Of a stretch of DNA of 64,000 nucleotides, positions 1-8,166 are shown piece after piece (position 1 is the stretch's first letter; each line of letters starts with the position of its first letter). The notes beneath the pieces are model-generated. The model made no database searches. It was not told the DNA's origin and worked only from the letters and a program-made list of their open reading frames with translations. This stretch comes from an uncultured Desulfovibrionaceae bacterium (GTDB lineage: Bacteria > Desulfobacterota > Desulfovibrionia > Desulfovibrionales > Desulfovibrionaceae), in assembly GCA_944325195.1 (NCBI GenBank), contig CALUZB010000008.1, positions 1-64,000 on the forward strand. Direction: 5' to 3'. The translations under genes were made by a program, and so were the position numbers.

Positions 1-166
1 CTGTGCGCAACTCCGAGCCGTTCCACATTTTTGCCCGGTGCGCGCTGCCCTTCATCCATTCCTGGAGTGTGGGAGGCGGAATGAATTGGGATTGCCAGAG
101 CTGCTCCGCCAAATCCTGGTAAGAGTCCGCCGTGAATTTTGCGCCATCAATCGTTCTGTATTTCAT
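1..166 (-). CDS. small hypothetical protein, C-terminus cut by window edge
   Basis: An ATG at 166 (minus strand) follows an AGGAGGA ribosome site four bases upstream and opens a frame that stays open to the window edge, giving about 55 residues starting MKYRTIDGAKFTADSYQDL. The start lies 11 bases after the stop of the amidoligase gene on the same strand, so the two are probably co-transcribed. From family knowledge, amidoligase genes in phage-like and integrative elements are often followed by a small protein of this kind and then by a gamma-glutamylcyclotransferase. That the next gene off the edge is such an enzyme is only inferred. No function can be assigned. Confidence 0.7.
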   Translation of the reverse strand, partial: MKYRTIDGAKFTADSYQDLAEQLWQSQFIPPPTLQEWMKGSAHRAKMWNGSELRT

Positions 167-176
167 ATTCTCCTCC

Positions 177-1130
177 TTAAGCCAGGGCCATTACAGCGGC
201 CCGGTTACGGTAAAACTTAGCAATCTTGCTGTCAATGCCCGCCCAGAGCGAGTCGTTGCTGCCCGCAGCGGTCTGAGCCTCAGCGAGCTGATAGTGGGTG
301 CTCCCGCCCCGGCGGGTGGAGCGGATGTTAATGCCTGCCTGACGGATTCTGCTGATGGCAGCCCGCAGGCTGTGCGGCTGCACCCCCAGAGTTTCGGCCA
401 GGCTTGCAGCGTTGGTTAAACCGTTGCGCAGGTGCTCGATAATGCGGCGGTGGCTTGCAAGCAGGCTCACGGCAGGAGTAGGGACGGGGGCGGAAGCATG
501 GGCAACTCTCACGCTCTCAGCGATAAATTCTTCGAGCAGCTTTACCCAGTTCAGTGTCCGGTCGGCGTCCACGATGCCGTTATGCTGCCGGAACTCAATG
601 GTGCCTTGGCGCAGCAGGCTTTGCAGGTTAACCTTGAAATATCTGCCGGGCTGGGCATGGGCCAGGCCGCTGACAGTGCTGGCGTTTCTGAAATCGCTGC
701 TTTCAGGCAGGCCACGGACGCTGCGGCAGAATCTGTTTTCACTTCCTCGACGGCTGGGCGGCATAAAGGCGTCAATCTCTGCTTCCCATCTGGCGTAGCG
801 GCTTATAATGCAGCGCAGCTCTTCCACTCCCAGGTCGGCGGCGTCAAAATGCACATGCAGCCCGCAGCTTCTGTCGGCATGCGCTCCAGCGGTCTTCAGG
901 GCGTTTATAACGGTGTCCGCCTCTTCCCTCCCGCTTTCGCCTTCCAGTATGGGGGAGACGACCTCAAACCCGTTGTTTACGGAGCTGTCCGGCACAATCT
1001 TCCAGGCCAGGGTTGTGCGGTGGGTATAGCCTGGGGTGATTACCTCAATCCCTACCGCTCTTAGGGCTGCTGCGGCCTTGCTCTGGGTTATTCCGGTGAT
1101 TTCCAGCTCGATTCCAAATTTGCGACTCAT
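177..1130 (-). CDS. amidoligase-family protein with C-terminal winged-helix domain
   Basis: A 317-residue protein of the Amidoligase_2 type (COOH-NH2 ligase fold), expected to form amide bonds between amino or peptide groups using ATP; the substrate is unknown. Family marks are GIELE at residues 6-10, GLHVHFD near 90-96 and TIEFRQHNG near 177-185, followed by the usual NWVKLLEEF helix. Residues about 222-283 form a separate helix-turn-helix or winged-helix segment (SLAETLGVQPHSLRAAISRI) of a kind seen in phage and plasmid proteins, so this looks like a fusion of ligase and nucleic-acid-binding parts. The ATG at 1130 has a GGAGGA site close upstream. Members of this family sit mostly in mobile elements, and neither neighbour here is housekeeping. 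The family call is firm; the biological role is not known. Confidence 0.8.
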   Translation of the reverse strand: MSRKFGIELEITGITQSKAAAALRAVGIEVITPGYTHRTTLAWKIVPDSSVNNGFEVVSPILEGESGREEADTVINALKTAGAHADRSCGLHVHFDAADLGVEELRCIISRYARWEAEIDAFMPPSRRGSENRFCRSVRGLPESSDFRNASTVSGLAHAQPGRYFKVNLQSLLRQGTIEFRQHNGIVDADRTLNWVKLLEEFIAESVRVAHASAPVPTPAVSLLASHRRIIEHLRNGLTNAASLAETLGVQPHSLRAAISRIRQAGINIRSTRRGGSTHYQLAEAQTAAGSNDSLWAGIDSKIAKFYRNRAAVMALA

Positions 1131-1309
1131 GGCGTCCTCCCTGATTTAAGTTGTTGATATTGTTCGCCTTTTGTTGTGAGTGTGTTCGCTCCGTTCCCGG
1201 AAACAGTCAAGGAAAATACTGCACAAATCGTAAAATATTTAGCTTGCTGTCTTTACCACACAGAGCTAAGTGACAGTCGACGCAAACAGCAAAACCGGAG
1301 GGAAATCAC

Positions 1310-1825
1310 ATGCTCCATACTGAAAATAAAGAATGGGGATTTTACGGAACCGCCTGCAGGCAGGGCGGAGAGGAATTTGCGCAAAGCGCCTGGGAAGCTG
1401 CCTTTGAACATATAACAAATGTTATGGGCTGGGATGAAGAAATGACCCTGCTCTTCCTGGACAGCCCACGCGGCCGCCACTACGCGGACGAGCTGGAAGG
1501 GCAGGGGCATCGGCTGGACAGGCTGACCCGCTATGCCTGCCTTGAGGAGGAATGCCGCGCCTTTTTTAAGGAAATCAATTCGGCGGGCTACCGGGTATGG
1601 TGCAAGGTTCACGGTTGCAATCCAACGGAAAAAGTCCTGATGGCAACGGGGTTATCCAGCGGCGCTCTGGCGGCGGCAGTGAGAAATCTGACCGGTCTGG
1701 ATTACTCCGCAAGCCGGATTGAACGTGCAATTCACACAGCGGGCCCCCTGGCTCAGGCCCTGGCCCTGCTCTTGGCCGAAATTCCCGAAGAAATGCGCTC
1801 CCCCTATATAGGCCGGGATTGTTGA
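1310..1825 (+). CDS. orphan accessory protein, 171 aa
   Basis: A 171-residue soluble acidic protein with no signal peptide or membrane segment. The ATG at 1310 follows a good GGAGG site (spacing about 7). The N-terminus (WGFYGTACRQGGEEFAQSAW) and a FLDSPRGRHYADEL segment near residues 52-65 resemble small proteins carried by integrative elements of Desulfovibrio relatives; this is recalled resemblance, not a search result. It is transcribed away from the amidoligase gene and is closed by a perfect 10-bp hairpin terminator just downstream. No function is recognised. Codon use looks like that of its neighbours. Confidence 0.65.
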   Translation: MLHTENKEWGFYGTACRQGGEEFAQSAWEAAFEHITNVMGWDEEMTLLFLDSPRGRHYADELEGQGHRLDRLTRYACLEEECRAFFKEINSAGYRVWCKVHGCNPTEKVLMATGLSSGALAAAVRNLTGLDYSASRIERAIHTAGPLAQALALLLAEIPEEMRSPYIGRDC

Positions 1826-1847
1826 AAATCCGACAACCCCATAAACA

Positions 1848-1871
1848 AAAAGGAGGGCAATCCCTCCTTTT
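1848..1871 (+). terminator. intrinsic terminator after the 171-aa gene
   Basis: A perfect 10-bp inverted repeat (AAAAGGAGGG, loop CAAT, CCCTCCTTTT) starts 23 bases after the stop codon at 1825. The A-rich and T-rich flanks make it look bidirectional. Confidence 0.85.
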
Positions 1872-2127
1872 GCTCGTTGCAAGATCCTCATCGGAAACAG
1901 GGCTTATCCCCCTGATAAATTTCAAATATTCCTGCCTCCCATTCTCATTTCGCGTTACGGCTTACAATATGTCCGGCTCTGGTTTGGCGGCGCATTTTCG
2001 GGAAAGTTTACGGTAGAGGTTGGGCATCTCGTTTGAGATGGAACGGCAGGAAACCTCCTTTTTATTGTCCATTTATATTTTGTAATTTTATTGTCGTATA
2101 TGTAATTAGTTCCTACAACGAGTTATC
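1872..2127. other. AT-richer gap, no gene seen
   Basis: Between the terminator and the metallophosphoesterase remnant the sequence becomes AT-rich (about 2040-2125). No open frame with a ribosome site, tRNA or attachment-site duplication was recognised. This may be where the accessory segment meets the old chromosomal sequence. Confidence 0.4.
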
Positions 2128-2514
2128 ATGCTGCAGGCGCGTCAGTTATCGTGCCGCGCTTCACTTGTTGGAGTGCCCGATCCCAGAGCGGAACGGTTTG
2201 ACGAGCTTCCGCCAGACCTGGAAAAGGCCTTGGAAGGTTCCCCGGATAGGGTGCGGATATTACTGGCCCACCAGCCGGGTACAGCCCCTGACAACCAAGG
2301 GGTGGACATTCAGCTCTCAGGACATACGCATGGCGGCGTTATGTTCTTCCTGAAACAAGCCGTGGCCTCTTTCAATAACGGTTTTGTGCAAGGCTTGTAC
2401 AAACTTGACGACAAGATACTGTATGTCAGCCCCGGCACAGGATTATGGAACGGGTTTTCATGCAGAATCGGCGTTCCTGCGGAAATTACACAGTTCATTC
2501 TCCACGCCGGATAA
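2128..2514 (+). pseudogene. C-terminal remnant of a calcineurin-like metallophosphoesterase
   Basis: The reading frame encodes 128 residues matching only the last part of a YkuE/YaeI-type metallophosphoesterase: the RILLAHQP motif (near residue 43) and the LSGHTHGG metal-binding motif (near residue 63), then the usual VSPGTGLWNGFSCRIG tail. The family normally has about 270-370 residues and an N-terminal half with the DxH, GDxxD and GNHE metal ligands; none of that is present upstream. The ATG at 2128 has no ribosome site. I read this as a truncated, inactive gene whose 5' part was lost, perhaps when the accessory DNA to the left arrived. The true homologous part probably begins near 2165. 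Confidence 0.75.
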
Positions 2515-3057
2515 ATTTACTGCATACTTTCCATATGCAATCAGTAAGAGGATAAGAAGTAATAAGAAATCAGCACGGCGTTGTATGCAGTTGCGGGAGT
2601 GTCGCCTGCTCGGATTGGCCGCCGAAAAACGAAAGGTCCGCCTCTCAAACACAGCATTGCTTAAAAACATAGCTATGATAGCCGCTCTAAGCTACTGCAA
2701 CGGCTGAGCAGAAGCCGCTCGACATGAGCTTGCAACGCTTACTCAACAGCCTCATGTTAGCTGTTTTTAAGCTTTGCGGGCCGGCAGATATGCCCGCAAT
2801 ATACCGGCGATATAAGGCATCACCCTTTTTGACCCGGCCAACTTCTCCAGGGCTTCTCACTCATCAGCCCGCAAAGTCAAACTGCGGGATAATGCCGGGT
2901 TCTTAGGCGCCGAATTTTTAGAACCCGGCTTGCGTCCGGAGCCGGGGCGGTATCCGCCCCAGCCTCCTTTTTTCTCTTCCATTATTCCCTCTCACGCGGG
3001 AAGCCCTACCGCAACTATTCTATACACCCAGTTTAGCCCCAACTTGTGGAGCCCGGT
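2515..3057. other. non-coding gap before purM
   Basis: No convincing gene. A 7-bp hairpin (GGGGCGG, TAT, CCGCCCC; 2944-2960) is followed by a short T run (2968-2973) and could be a weak plus-strand terminator. It overlaps an alternative pairing, CCCGGCT with AGCCGGG (about 2923-2947). Confidence 0.3.
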
Positions 3058-4122
3058 TTAATAATGCTCAGGGAAAACAATATCCACCTTTTCCGGATCA
3101 GTTTCTTTACGGGGTCTGATCTGCCCTATGACCTGGCCACTCACCCCCAATCCGGCCAGACGGTTCAGAATATCTGAGTGGTCGTCGTTAGATACTACTA
3201 AAATATAGCCTATACCACAGTTAAATATCTGCAGCATTTCCGGCCAGGTAAGCTCACCAGTTTGACGCAGCCAATGGAACACCGGCGGTATTGGCCAGTT
3301 AAACTCAATCCGGGCAACTACACCATGCGGCAGAATGCGGGGAATGTTCAGGTAAAATCCGCCGCCGGTAATATGCACCATGCCTTTAATCGTAAAGTCG
3401 CGCATCAGATTGCGCACAGCTTCCACATAGATTATTGTAGGGGCAAGCAAAACGTCTTTTACCGAACTTTCCGTTCCGGGGAAAATATCGTCGCCGTTCA
3501 GCCCTGACTTTTGCAAAATTTTCCGCACCAGGGAATATCCATTGGAATGCAAGCCGGACGAGTGCAGCCCAATCAACACATCGCCCATACTCACTGCCGA
3601 TCCGTCCACAGCCGCGGCATTATCCACCAGGCCAACGCAAAATCCGGCCAAGTCATATTCACCTGGAGCATACATATCGGGCATTTCCGCAGTTTCACCG
3701 CCCAGCAAAGCGCAACCCGACTGCCGACAGCCTTCCGCAATGCCGGCGATCACCTGCTCGGCCACGTCCACATCCAGTTTGCCGGTAGCGAAATAATCAA
3801 GAAAGAACAGCGGCCTGGCCCCTTGCACAACAATATCATTAACACTCATGGCAACCAGGTCTATTCCCACGCTGTCATGCTTGTTAAATTGAAACGCCAG
3901 TTTCAGCTTTGTACCCACGCCATCGGTGGAAGCTACCAGCAACGGTTCTCCCATTCCGCTTAAATCGGGCTTGAACAGACCGCCGAAACCACCGATTTCA
4001 GAAACCACGCCGGGCACATGAGTGGTTTTAACCAATTTCTTGATTCTGGAAACCAGTTCTTCACCTGCGTCAATATCAACGCCTGCCTCAGTGTAGGCCT
4101 TGGATCGTTCCTTTATTTTCAC
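3058..4122 (-). CDS. purM: phosphoribosylformylglycinamidine cyclo-ligase
   Basis: AIR synthetase, which closes the imidazole ring of purines: formylglycinamidine ribonucleotide plus ATP gives aminoimidazole ribonucleotide. The protein has the full family length (about 354 residues). It begins ERSKAYTEAGVDIDAGEELV and contains the substrate/ATP-site motifs STDGVGTKLKLA, MSVNDIVVQGA, LGGETAEMPDMY and GLHSSGLHSNGYSLVR, and the C-terminal HITGGGFYLNIPR. No ATG is available at the N-terminus. A GTG at 4122 or a TTG at 4125 could serve, with the GGAGAGGG purine run just upstream; GTG has the better spacing. The gene stands alone and diverges from the secreted protein at 4201. Confidence 0.95.
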   Translation of the reverse strand: MKIKERSKAYTEAGVDIDAGEELVSRIKKLVKTTHVPGVVSEIGGFGGLFKPDLSGMGEPLLVASTDGVGTKLKLAFQFNKHDSVGIDLVAMSVNDIVVQGARPLFFLDYFATGKLDVDVAEQVIAGIAEGCRQSGCALLGGETAEMPDMYAPGEYDLAGFCVGLVDNAAAVDGSAVSMGDVLIGLHSSGLHSNGYSLVRKILQKSGLNGDDIFPGTESSVKDVLLAPTIIYVEAVRNLMRDFTIKGMVHITGGGFYLNIPRILPHGVVARIEFNWPIPPVFHWLRQTGELTWPEMLQIFNCGIGYILVVSNDDHSDILNRLAGLGVSGQVIGQIRPRKETDPEKVDIVFPEHY

Positions 4123-4200
4123 CAATATACCCTCTCCTTACTTGACCTTTAGGCAGAAAAACTTAATCTTTTAAGCAAAGAAGTTCAAGAGGCAAAATCA

Positions 4201-5172
4201 ATGAAAACGCACTTTTTCTTTACCGGGCGGCAGGCGGAAGCAAACTCTCAAATTGCGATCTCAAAAGGCATAACCTGCAGCGGTCTGCTTACAGCCTTGC
4301 TGATTTTGCTTGGCGCTTCGCCTCATGTCTATGCCCAGACGGAGGACAGTTGGGGTACCCCCTCATCTGAAAAGCAGGGGCTGCAGATATATACGGATGA
4401 ACAGGGCAACCGTGTCATGCGCACTACCCCAACTCCTAAAAATCAAAGCCAAGATGGGGGCAGCACCTATTATTATATCGCCCCCCAGATCTATCCGGAC
4501 AGTTGGGATAACTATCCTTCCCAACCGGGTTGGCCCGGTCAGCCGGGATTTTACCCGCCTGGTTCAGTGCCGGGGCATCGGCCGGGGTTGTTCCCGCCAC
4601 CGAGCGGTTCAACAGGGCCTGTCACTCCTCCTCCAGGCGGACAACCGGGTCTGTTCCCGCCACCCGGCGGTTCAGCAGGAACTGTCACACCACCGCCGAG
4701 CGGTTCAACAGGGACTATCACTCCTCCAGGGGGACAATTTTGGCCAGGCAACACGCCTGGTCAACCAGGATTTCCATGGTCAGAGCGCCCCGGCCAGTTC
4801 CCCGGAGCCGGAAATCAATTCATTCCCGGCAGCAATACCTGGCCCCAGCCCGGAACCCCCGGAAGCAGTTTCCGCCCCGGTCAGAATTTTCCACCTCAGC
4901 ATGGCCCTCATAACAACTATCGGCCTTTCCCCCCGCCCGGACATCAGATTGCTCCCGGAAATCAATTCCGGCCGGGAGTTCCATTCGGACCGGGCATTCG
5001 GCCTGCTCCGGGAGATCACTTTAGACCCGGGCACTTCCCGGGGCAGGGAAGCCAGTTCAGGCCCGGGTATTTTCCAGGACAGGGTCATCAATTCCGACCG
5101 GGTGGTATGCCCCCGCAACCAGGGCACCCCGCTCGCCATCCTCATGGGGGAAGACTTCCTTCTCACCCTTAA
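4201..5172 (+). CDS. secreted Pro/Gly-rich repeat protein
   Basis: A 323-residue protein with an N-terminal export signal: a long leader, then the hydrophobic stretch LLTALLILLGASPHVYA, with probable cleavage after residue 45 or 46. Residues about 60-105 form a small non-repetitive part (GLQIYTDEQGNRVM). From about 105 to the end the chain is low in complexity and very rich in Pro and Gly, with two repeat families: GLFPPPxGSxGxxTPPPxG (about 140-195) and xFRPGxxF (five copies, about 235-310). No cysteine or anchor is seen, so it may be periplasmic or surface-exposed. The ATG has an AAGAGG site upstream. The radical SAM gene begins 37 bases downstream on the same strand. No function is known. 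Confidence 0.75.
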   Translation: MKTHFFFTGRQAEANSQIAISKGITCSGLLTALLILLGASPHVYAQTEDSWGTPSSEKQGLQIYTDEQGNRVMRTTPTPKNQSQDGGSTYYYIAPQIYPDSWDNYPSQPGWPGQPGFYPPGSVPGHRPGLFPPPSGSTGPVTPPPGGQPGLFPPPGGSAGTVTPPPSGSTGTITPPGGQFWPGNTPGQPGFPWSERPGQFPGAGNQFIPGSNTWPQPGTPGSSFRPGQNFPPQHGPHNNYRPFPPPGHQIAPGNQFRPGVPFGPGIRPAPGDHFRPGHFPGQGSQFRPGYFPGQGHQFRPGGMPPQPGHPARHPHGGRLPSHP

Positions 5173-5208
5173 ACCGCCCTTCAATTCAGGACGGAAGGAT
5201 TTAATCAA

Positions 5209-6264
5209 GTGAACGCTTCAACTGTAACCACACAGCCGGACAGGAGTATTGCCTTGCTTTGGGAACCGGCCCCTGACCGGGGAGAAGACTGGGTGCAATG
5301 CAGGCTGTGCAACCGATTTTGCCTTATTGCTCCGGGCAGGCGGGGAGTATGCGGGGTAAGGGAAAATATTGAAGGCAGACTTCACACGCTTGTTGCCCGC
5401 AAAGTAGCGGCAGTCAACCTTGACCCTGTGGAGAAAAAGCCGCTGTATCACTTTTTCCCGGGGTCTTATACCCTGTCACTGGGTACGGAGGGCTGTAATT
5501 TTTCCTGTCCGTTCTGCCAGAACCATTCCCTTGCCCATGAAATCAAATTTTCCGGGCGCTCTTCCTGCCGCGGACGGGAAGCCGCCCCGGCCGGAATTAT
5601 TTCCGCCGCAATGCGCTCGGGTGTGGGCAGTATATCCTACACCTATTCTGAGCCTACGGTATTTTTCGAGCTGATGTTGAAAACAGCGGCTCTGGCCGCT
5701 GATAACGGTCTTAAGAATATTTTGGTGTCAAACGGATACCAGAGTCCGGAATGCCTTACAGCCCTGAACGGGTTTATTGATGCAGCCAACTTCGATCTGA
5801 AATCATTCTCTGACCGGTTTTATCAGAAAATGTGCGGGGCCAGGCTTGAGCCGGTGCTGAATTCCTTGCGCCGGGCTGTGGAGTTCGGCTGGTGGGTGGA
5901 AATTACCACCCTGCTCATTCCGGGTGAAAACGATTCGGACAACGAACTGTCCAAACTGGCTTCATTTATAAAATCAGAGCTGGGGCCCGATGTGCCCTGG
6001 CATGTTTCCCGGTATCACCCGGCGTATAAACTGAAAATCCCCCCTACTCCGCAGGAAAGCCTGACCAGGGCTCTGAAAATAGGTAGAGAGGCCGGTCTCA
6101 ATTATGTATATGTGGGAAACATCGCCGGGCATGATGGTGAAAACACCTACTGCCCCAAGTGTAATCAGCTTTTAATCCACAGAGTGGGCTATGCTGTGGA
6201 AACCCATACCAACGGCGTTTGCCCTAACTGCGGCACAGTTCTGGCCGGACGGGGCTGGACATGA
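5209..6264 (+). CDS. amrS: AmmeMemoRadiSam-type radical SAM enzyme
   Basis: A 351-residue radical SAM protein of the pyruvate-formate-lyase-activating-enzyme-like group called AmrS. The iron-sulfur motif is CNFSCPFC near residues 98-105. An N-terminal cysteine cluster (CRLCNRFC plus GVCGVREN) lies at about 28-47, and two CxxC pairs (CPKC, CPNC) near the C-terminus suggest a rubredoxin-like zinc site. The family usually sits next to AMMECR1 and Memo proteins, but neither is in this window. The start is GTG at 5209 with GGAAGGA upstream. The stop overlaps the start of the adenosyltransferase gene, so the two are translationally coupled. The exact substrate of this family is not established. Confidence 0.85.
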   Translation: MNASTVTTQPDRSIALLWEPAPDRGEDWVQCRLCNRFCLIAPGRRGVCGVRENIEGRLHTLVARKVAAVNLDPVEKKPLYHFFPGSYTLSLGTEGCNFSCPFCQNHSLAHEIKFSGRSSCRGREAAPAGIISAAMRSGVGSISYTYSEPTVFFELMLKTAALAADNGLKNILVSNGYQSPECLTALNGFIDAANFDLKSFSDRFYQKMCGARLEPVLNSLRRAVEFGWWVEITTLLIPGENDSDNELSKLASFIKSELGPDVPWHVSRYHPAYKLKIPPTPQESLTRALKIGREAGLNYVYVGNIAGHDGENTYCPKCNQLLIHRVGYAVETHTNGVCPNCGTVLAGRGWT

Positions 6265-6767
6265 TTATTGTATATACCGGAAACGGCAAGGGAAAAACTT
6301 CTGCTTGTGTTGGTCAGGCCGTTCGCGCGTATGGGCAGGGAAAAGTTGTGGCTTTCGGGCAGTTCTTCAAATTGCCGGGACAGGCTGGCGAACAAAACCT
6401 GCTGAAGGCAATATTGAATGACAATTTCCGGGCTGCAGGCCCGGGTTTTTATTTTCCGGAGCATGGCGGGTTTGCGGAACAACGCCGTCAGGCGCTGGAA
6501 CTGCTTGCTTGGGCGCGGGAAAAGTGTGGGCGCTGTTTTCTGCTCATCCTTGATGAAGCGATTTACGCCCTGCAAGCGGAGATTATAACTGAGCAGGAAC
6601 TTAGCGGATTAATTGACCGGTGCCGCGAGCAGAACACGCATCTTGTGCTCTCCGGAAGAGGACTTCCGGACTGGCTGAGACAAGAGGCCGACTTGATTTC
6701 AGACATTCAGGAAGTAAAGCACCCTTTAGCCGCCGGGCAGAAGGCTCTGCCCGGTATTGAGTTTTAA
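6261..6767 (+). CDS. cobO: cob(I)yrinic acid a,c-diamide adenosyltransferase (CobA/BtuR type)
   Basis: Transfers the adenosyl group of ATP to the cobalt of a corrinoid to form the adenosylcobalamin cofactor. The 168-residue chain is the usual length for the CobA/CobO/BtuR family. It opens with the P-loop MIIVYTGNGKGKTSA, has the Walker B-like LLILDEA near residue 96, the SGRGLP motif, and ends EVKHPLAAGQKALPGIEF, a typical family tail. Its ATG overlaps the last codons of amrS (ATGA). No other cobalamin genes are nearby, so the link with the radical SAM gene is positional only. Confidence 0.9.
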   Translation: MIIVYTGNGKGKTSACVGQAVRAYGQGKVVAFGQFFKLPGQAGEQNLLKAILNDNFRAAGPGFYFPEHGGFAEQRRQALELLAWAREKCGRCFLLILDEAIYALQAEIITEQELSGLIDRCREQNTHLVLSGRGLPDWLRQEADLISDIQEVKHPLAAGQKALPGIEF

Positions 6768-6811
6768 TCCGCCTCAAACCGCTTTTATGGCTGCCTGGGA
6801 TTAGAGCAGAA

Positions 6812-6846
6812 TGTCTGCACAAGCAGACACACGCACCTTTTGTTTT
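6812..6846 (+). terminator. possible terminator after the amrS-cobO operon
   Basis: A perfect 7-bp hairpin (TGTCTGC, ACAA, GCAGACA; 6812-6829) is followed by an interrupted T run (6837-6846), 45 bases after the cobO stop. The stem is short and the T run lies a few bases away, so the call is tentative. Confidence 0.45.
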
Positions 6847-6875
6847 GCAGAAAAATCGCGTTTTCTCCCTGAAAC

Positions 6876-6925
<50 letters not shown>

Positions 6926-6929
6926 GATT

Positions 6930-7314
6930 GAAAGGTGCAGCATTTAAACCGGAAAACACTATGGTGTTTAGCTTTGGATTACGCTTGCTCAAGAATGGGC
7001 GTGCCCATGACTTCCAATTCCGACGTCCCTGTCGCTTTGACAAACCTCTATACCACAACCGGACCTGAGCGGGCAAACCGGAAACGGGAATGCACTGAGC
7101 ACAGTTCCTTTGAATTATTCAAACCTATCCGAATCAGAGACGGCGCCGCCAGAGAACACATAATCCTGCGAGGTGTGAAACACAGACAATGCCAACAGTT
7201 TTCCCATCTGAGAAGAGAAGCCGTCCCCTCCTGCTGACACCAGTGGCAGTAGGGGAAGGAAGCGGACGCACAGGCCAACTTCCCTCCCCACTATATAAGA
7301 TTTGTATCTGGCAG
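6930..7314. other. gap between microsatellite and cheW
   Basis: No convincing gene on either strand. An imperfect 11-bp inverted repeat (GGGGAAGGAAG with CTTCCCTCCCC, about 7252-7290) lies just downstream of the cheW stop but lacks a T run. Confidence 0.35.
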
Positions 7315-7791
7315 TTATAGCCCTTGCAAGGCTTCCTGGTCTTCCTTGGAAAGCAGACGGTCAAGATCGAGCAGAATGAGCAGACGATCGGCAAGCTTGC
7401 CTACTCCGCTGATATACTCCGACTCCAGACCGGCCACAACCGGCGGCGGCGGCTCCACAGTGCTGGCCGGAATGCGCAGGACCTCGGAAATGGAATCTAC
7501 CACAAAGCCCACAATCATTTCGTTAATTTCAATAACAATAATTCTCGTGTACTTATCCTGTGGTTTGGATTTAAGCCCGAACCGGCGACGCAGGTCAATT
7601 ACGGGAATGACCTTACCCCGCAAATTGATTACCCCTTCAACAAACTCCGGGGCCTTGGGCACTTTGGTTATGGCCATCGGCAGAATTATTTCCTGCACCT
7701 TGAGTATATCCACCCCGAACTCTTCATCTCCGGTACTGAACGTAACCAGTTGTAAAAGCTCATCGTCCTTTCTCTGAATGACATCATCCAT
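7315..7791 (-). CDS. cheW: chemotaxis coupling protein CheW
   Basis: CheW scaffold that links chemoreceptors to the CheA kinase at the membrane. The 158 residues cover a single CheW domain: LQLVTFSTGDEEFGVDILKV at the N-terminus, then the conserved VEGVINLRGKVIPVIDLR block near residues 50-68, and VVDSISEVLRI near 95. A short C-terminal tail follows. The ATG at 7791 has an AAGGAG site (spacing 7). The gene stands alone with no cheA, receptor or cheB/cheR in the window. Upstream lies a pair of direct repeats that may be regulatory. Confidence 0.95.
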   Translation of the reverse strand: MDDVIQRKDDELLQLVTFSTGDEEFGVDILKVQEIILPMAITKVPKAPEFVEGVINLRGKVIPVIDLRRRFGLKSKPQDKYTRIIVIEINEMIVGFVVDSISEVLRIPASTVEPPPPVVAGLESEYISGVGKLADRLLILLDLDRLLSKEDQEALQGL

Positions 7792-7880
7792 GCTCGCACT
7801 CCTTATATAATACAGAAATCCAGTTAGCCGACCCGGATTATATATGCGTCTAAGCTGTGCTAAGTATAGTCCATTTATCC

Positions 7881-7917
7881 GAAATTATACAAGCTAAAAT
7901 TGCACAAGCTGAAATTA
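7881..7917. repeat. tandem direct repeat upstream of cheW
   Basis: ACAAGCTAAAATT (7889-7901) recurs as ACAAGCTGAAATT (7904-7916), 15 bases apart, flanked on both sides by GAAATTA (7881-7887 and 7911-7917). It lies about 100 bases upstream of the cheW start, and could be an operator; nothing else supports this. Confidence 0.5.
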
Positions 7918-8097
7918 CTCCGCCCGCACCCGGAAAAGGACACATGCACGGGAACTCCTCAGAGCATTATAAGCTGAACTGATTTCTTTGCTCAACTCGA
8001 ATTCATTGCGCATATTCGCGGCTTTTACTGTAAGCGGTTCGCCCCCACCAACCTGGATAGTAAAACCTTATGCCGTAAACAAGCTTATTTAATGCGG

Positions 8098-8143
8098 GCG
8101 TTAAAGGGAGAGATTGCTTATTCGTTGCAGTAAACTTTAACGC
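8098..8143. repeat. inverted repeat downstream of UDP-glucose dehydrogenase
   Basis: GCGTTAAAG (8098-8106) and CTTTAACGC (8135-8143) form a perfect 9-bp stem with a 28-base loop, 23 bases past the ugd stop. It lacks a T run, so it is not a classic terminator. The rest of the 7792-8166 gap holds nothing else I recognise apart from the cheW upstream repeats. Confidence 0.5.
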
Positions 8144-8166
8144 ACACTTTCATTCCGAGTGACTCG

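Noticed and set aside
4310-5212. A 300-codon frame overlapping the Pro/Gly-rich protein gene
   Set aside because: The repeat-rich DNA keeps several frames open. This one lacks a signal peptide and a start site, while the other frame has an export signal.
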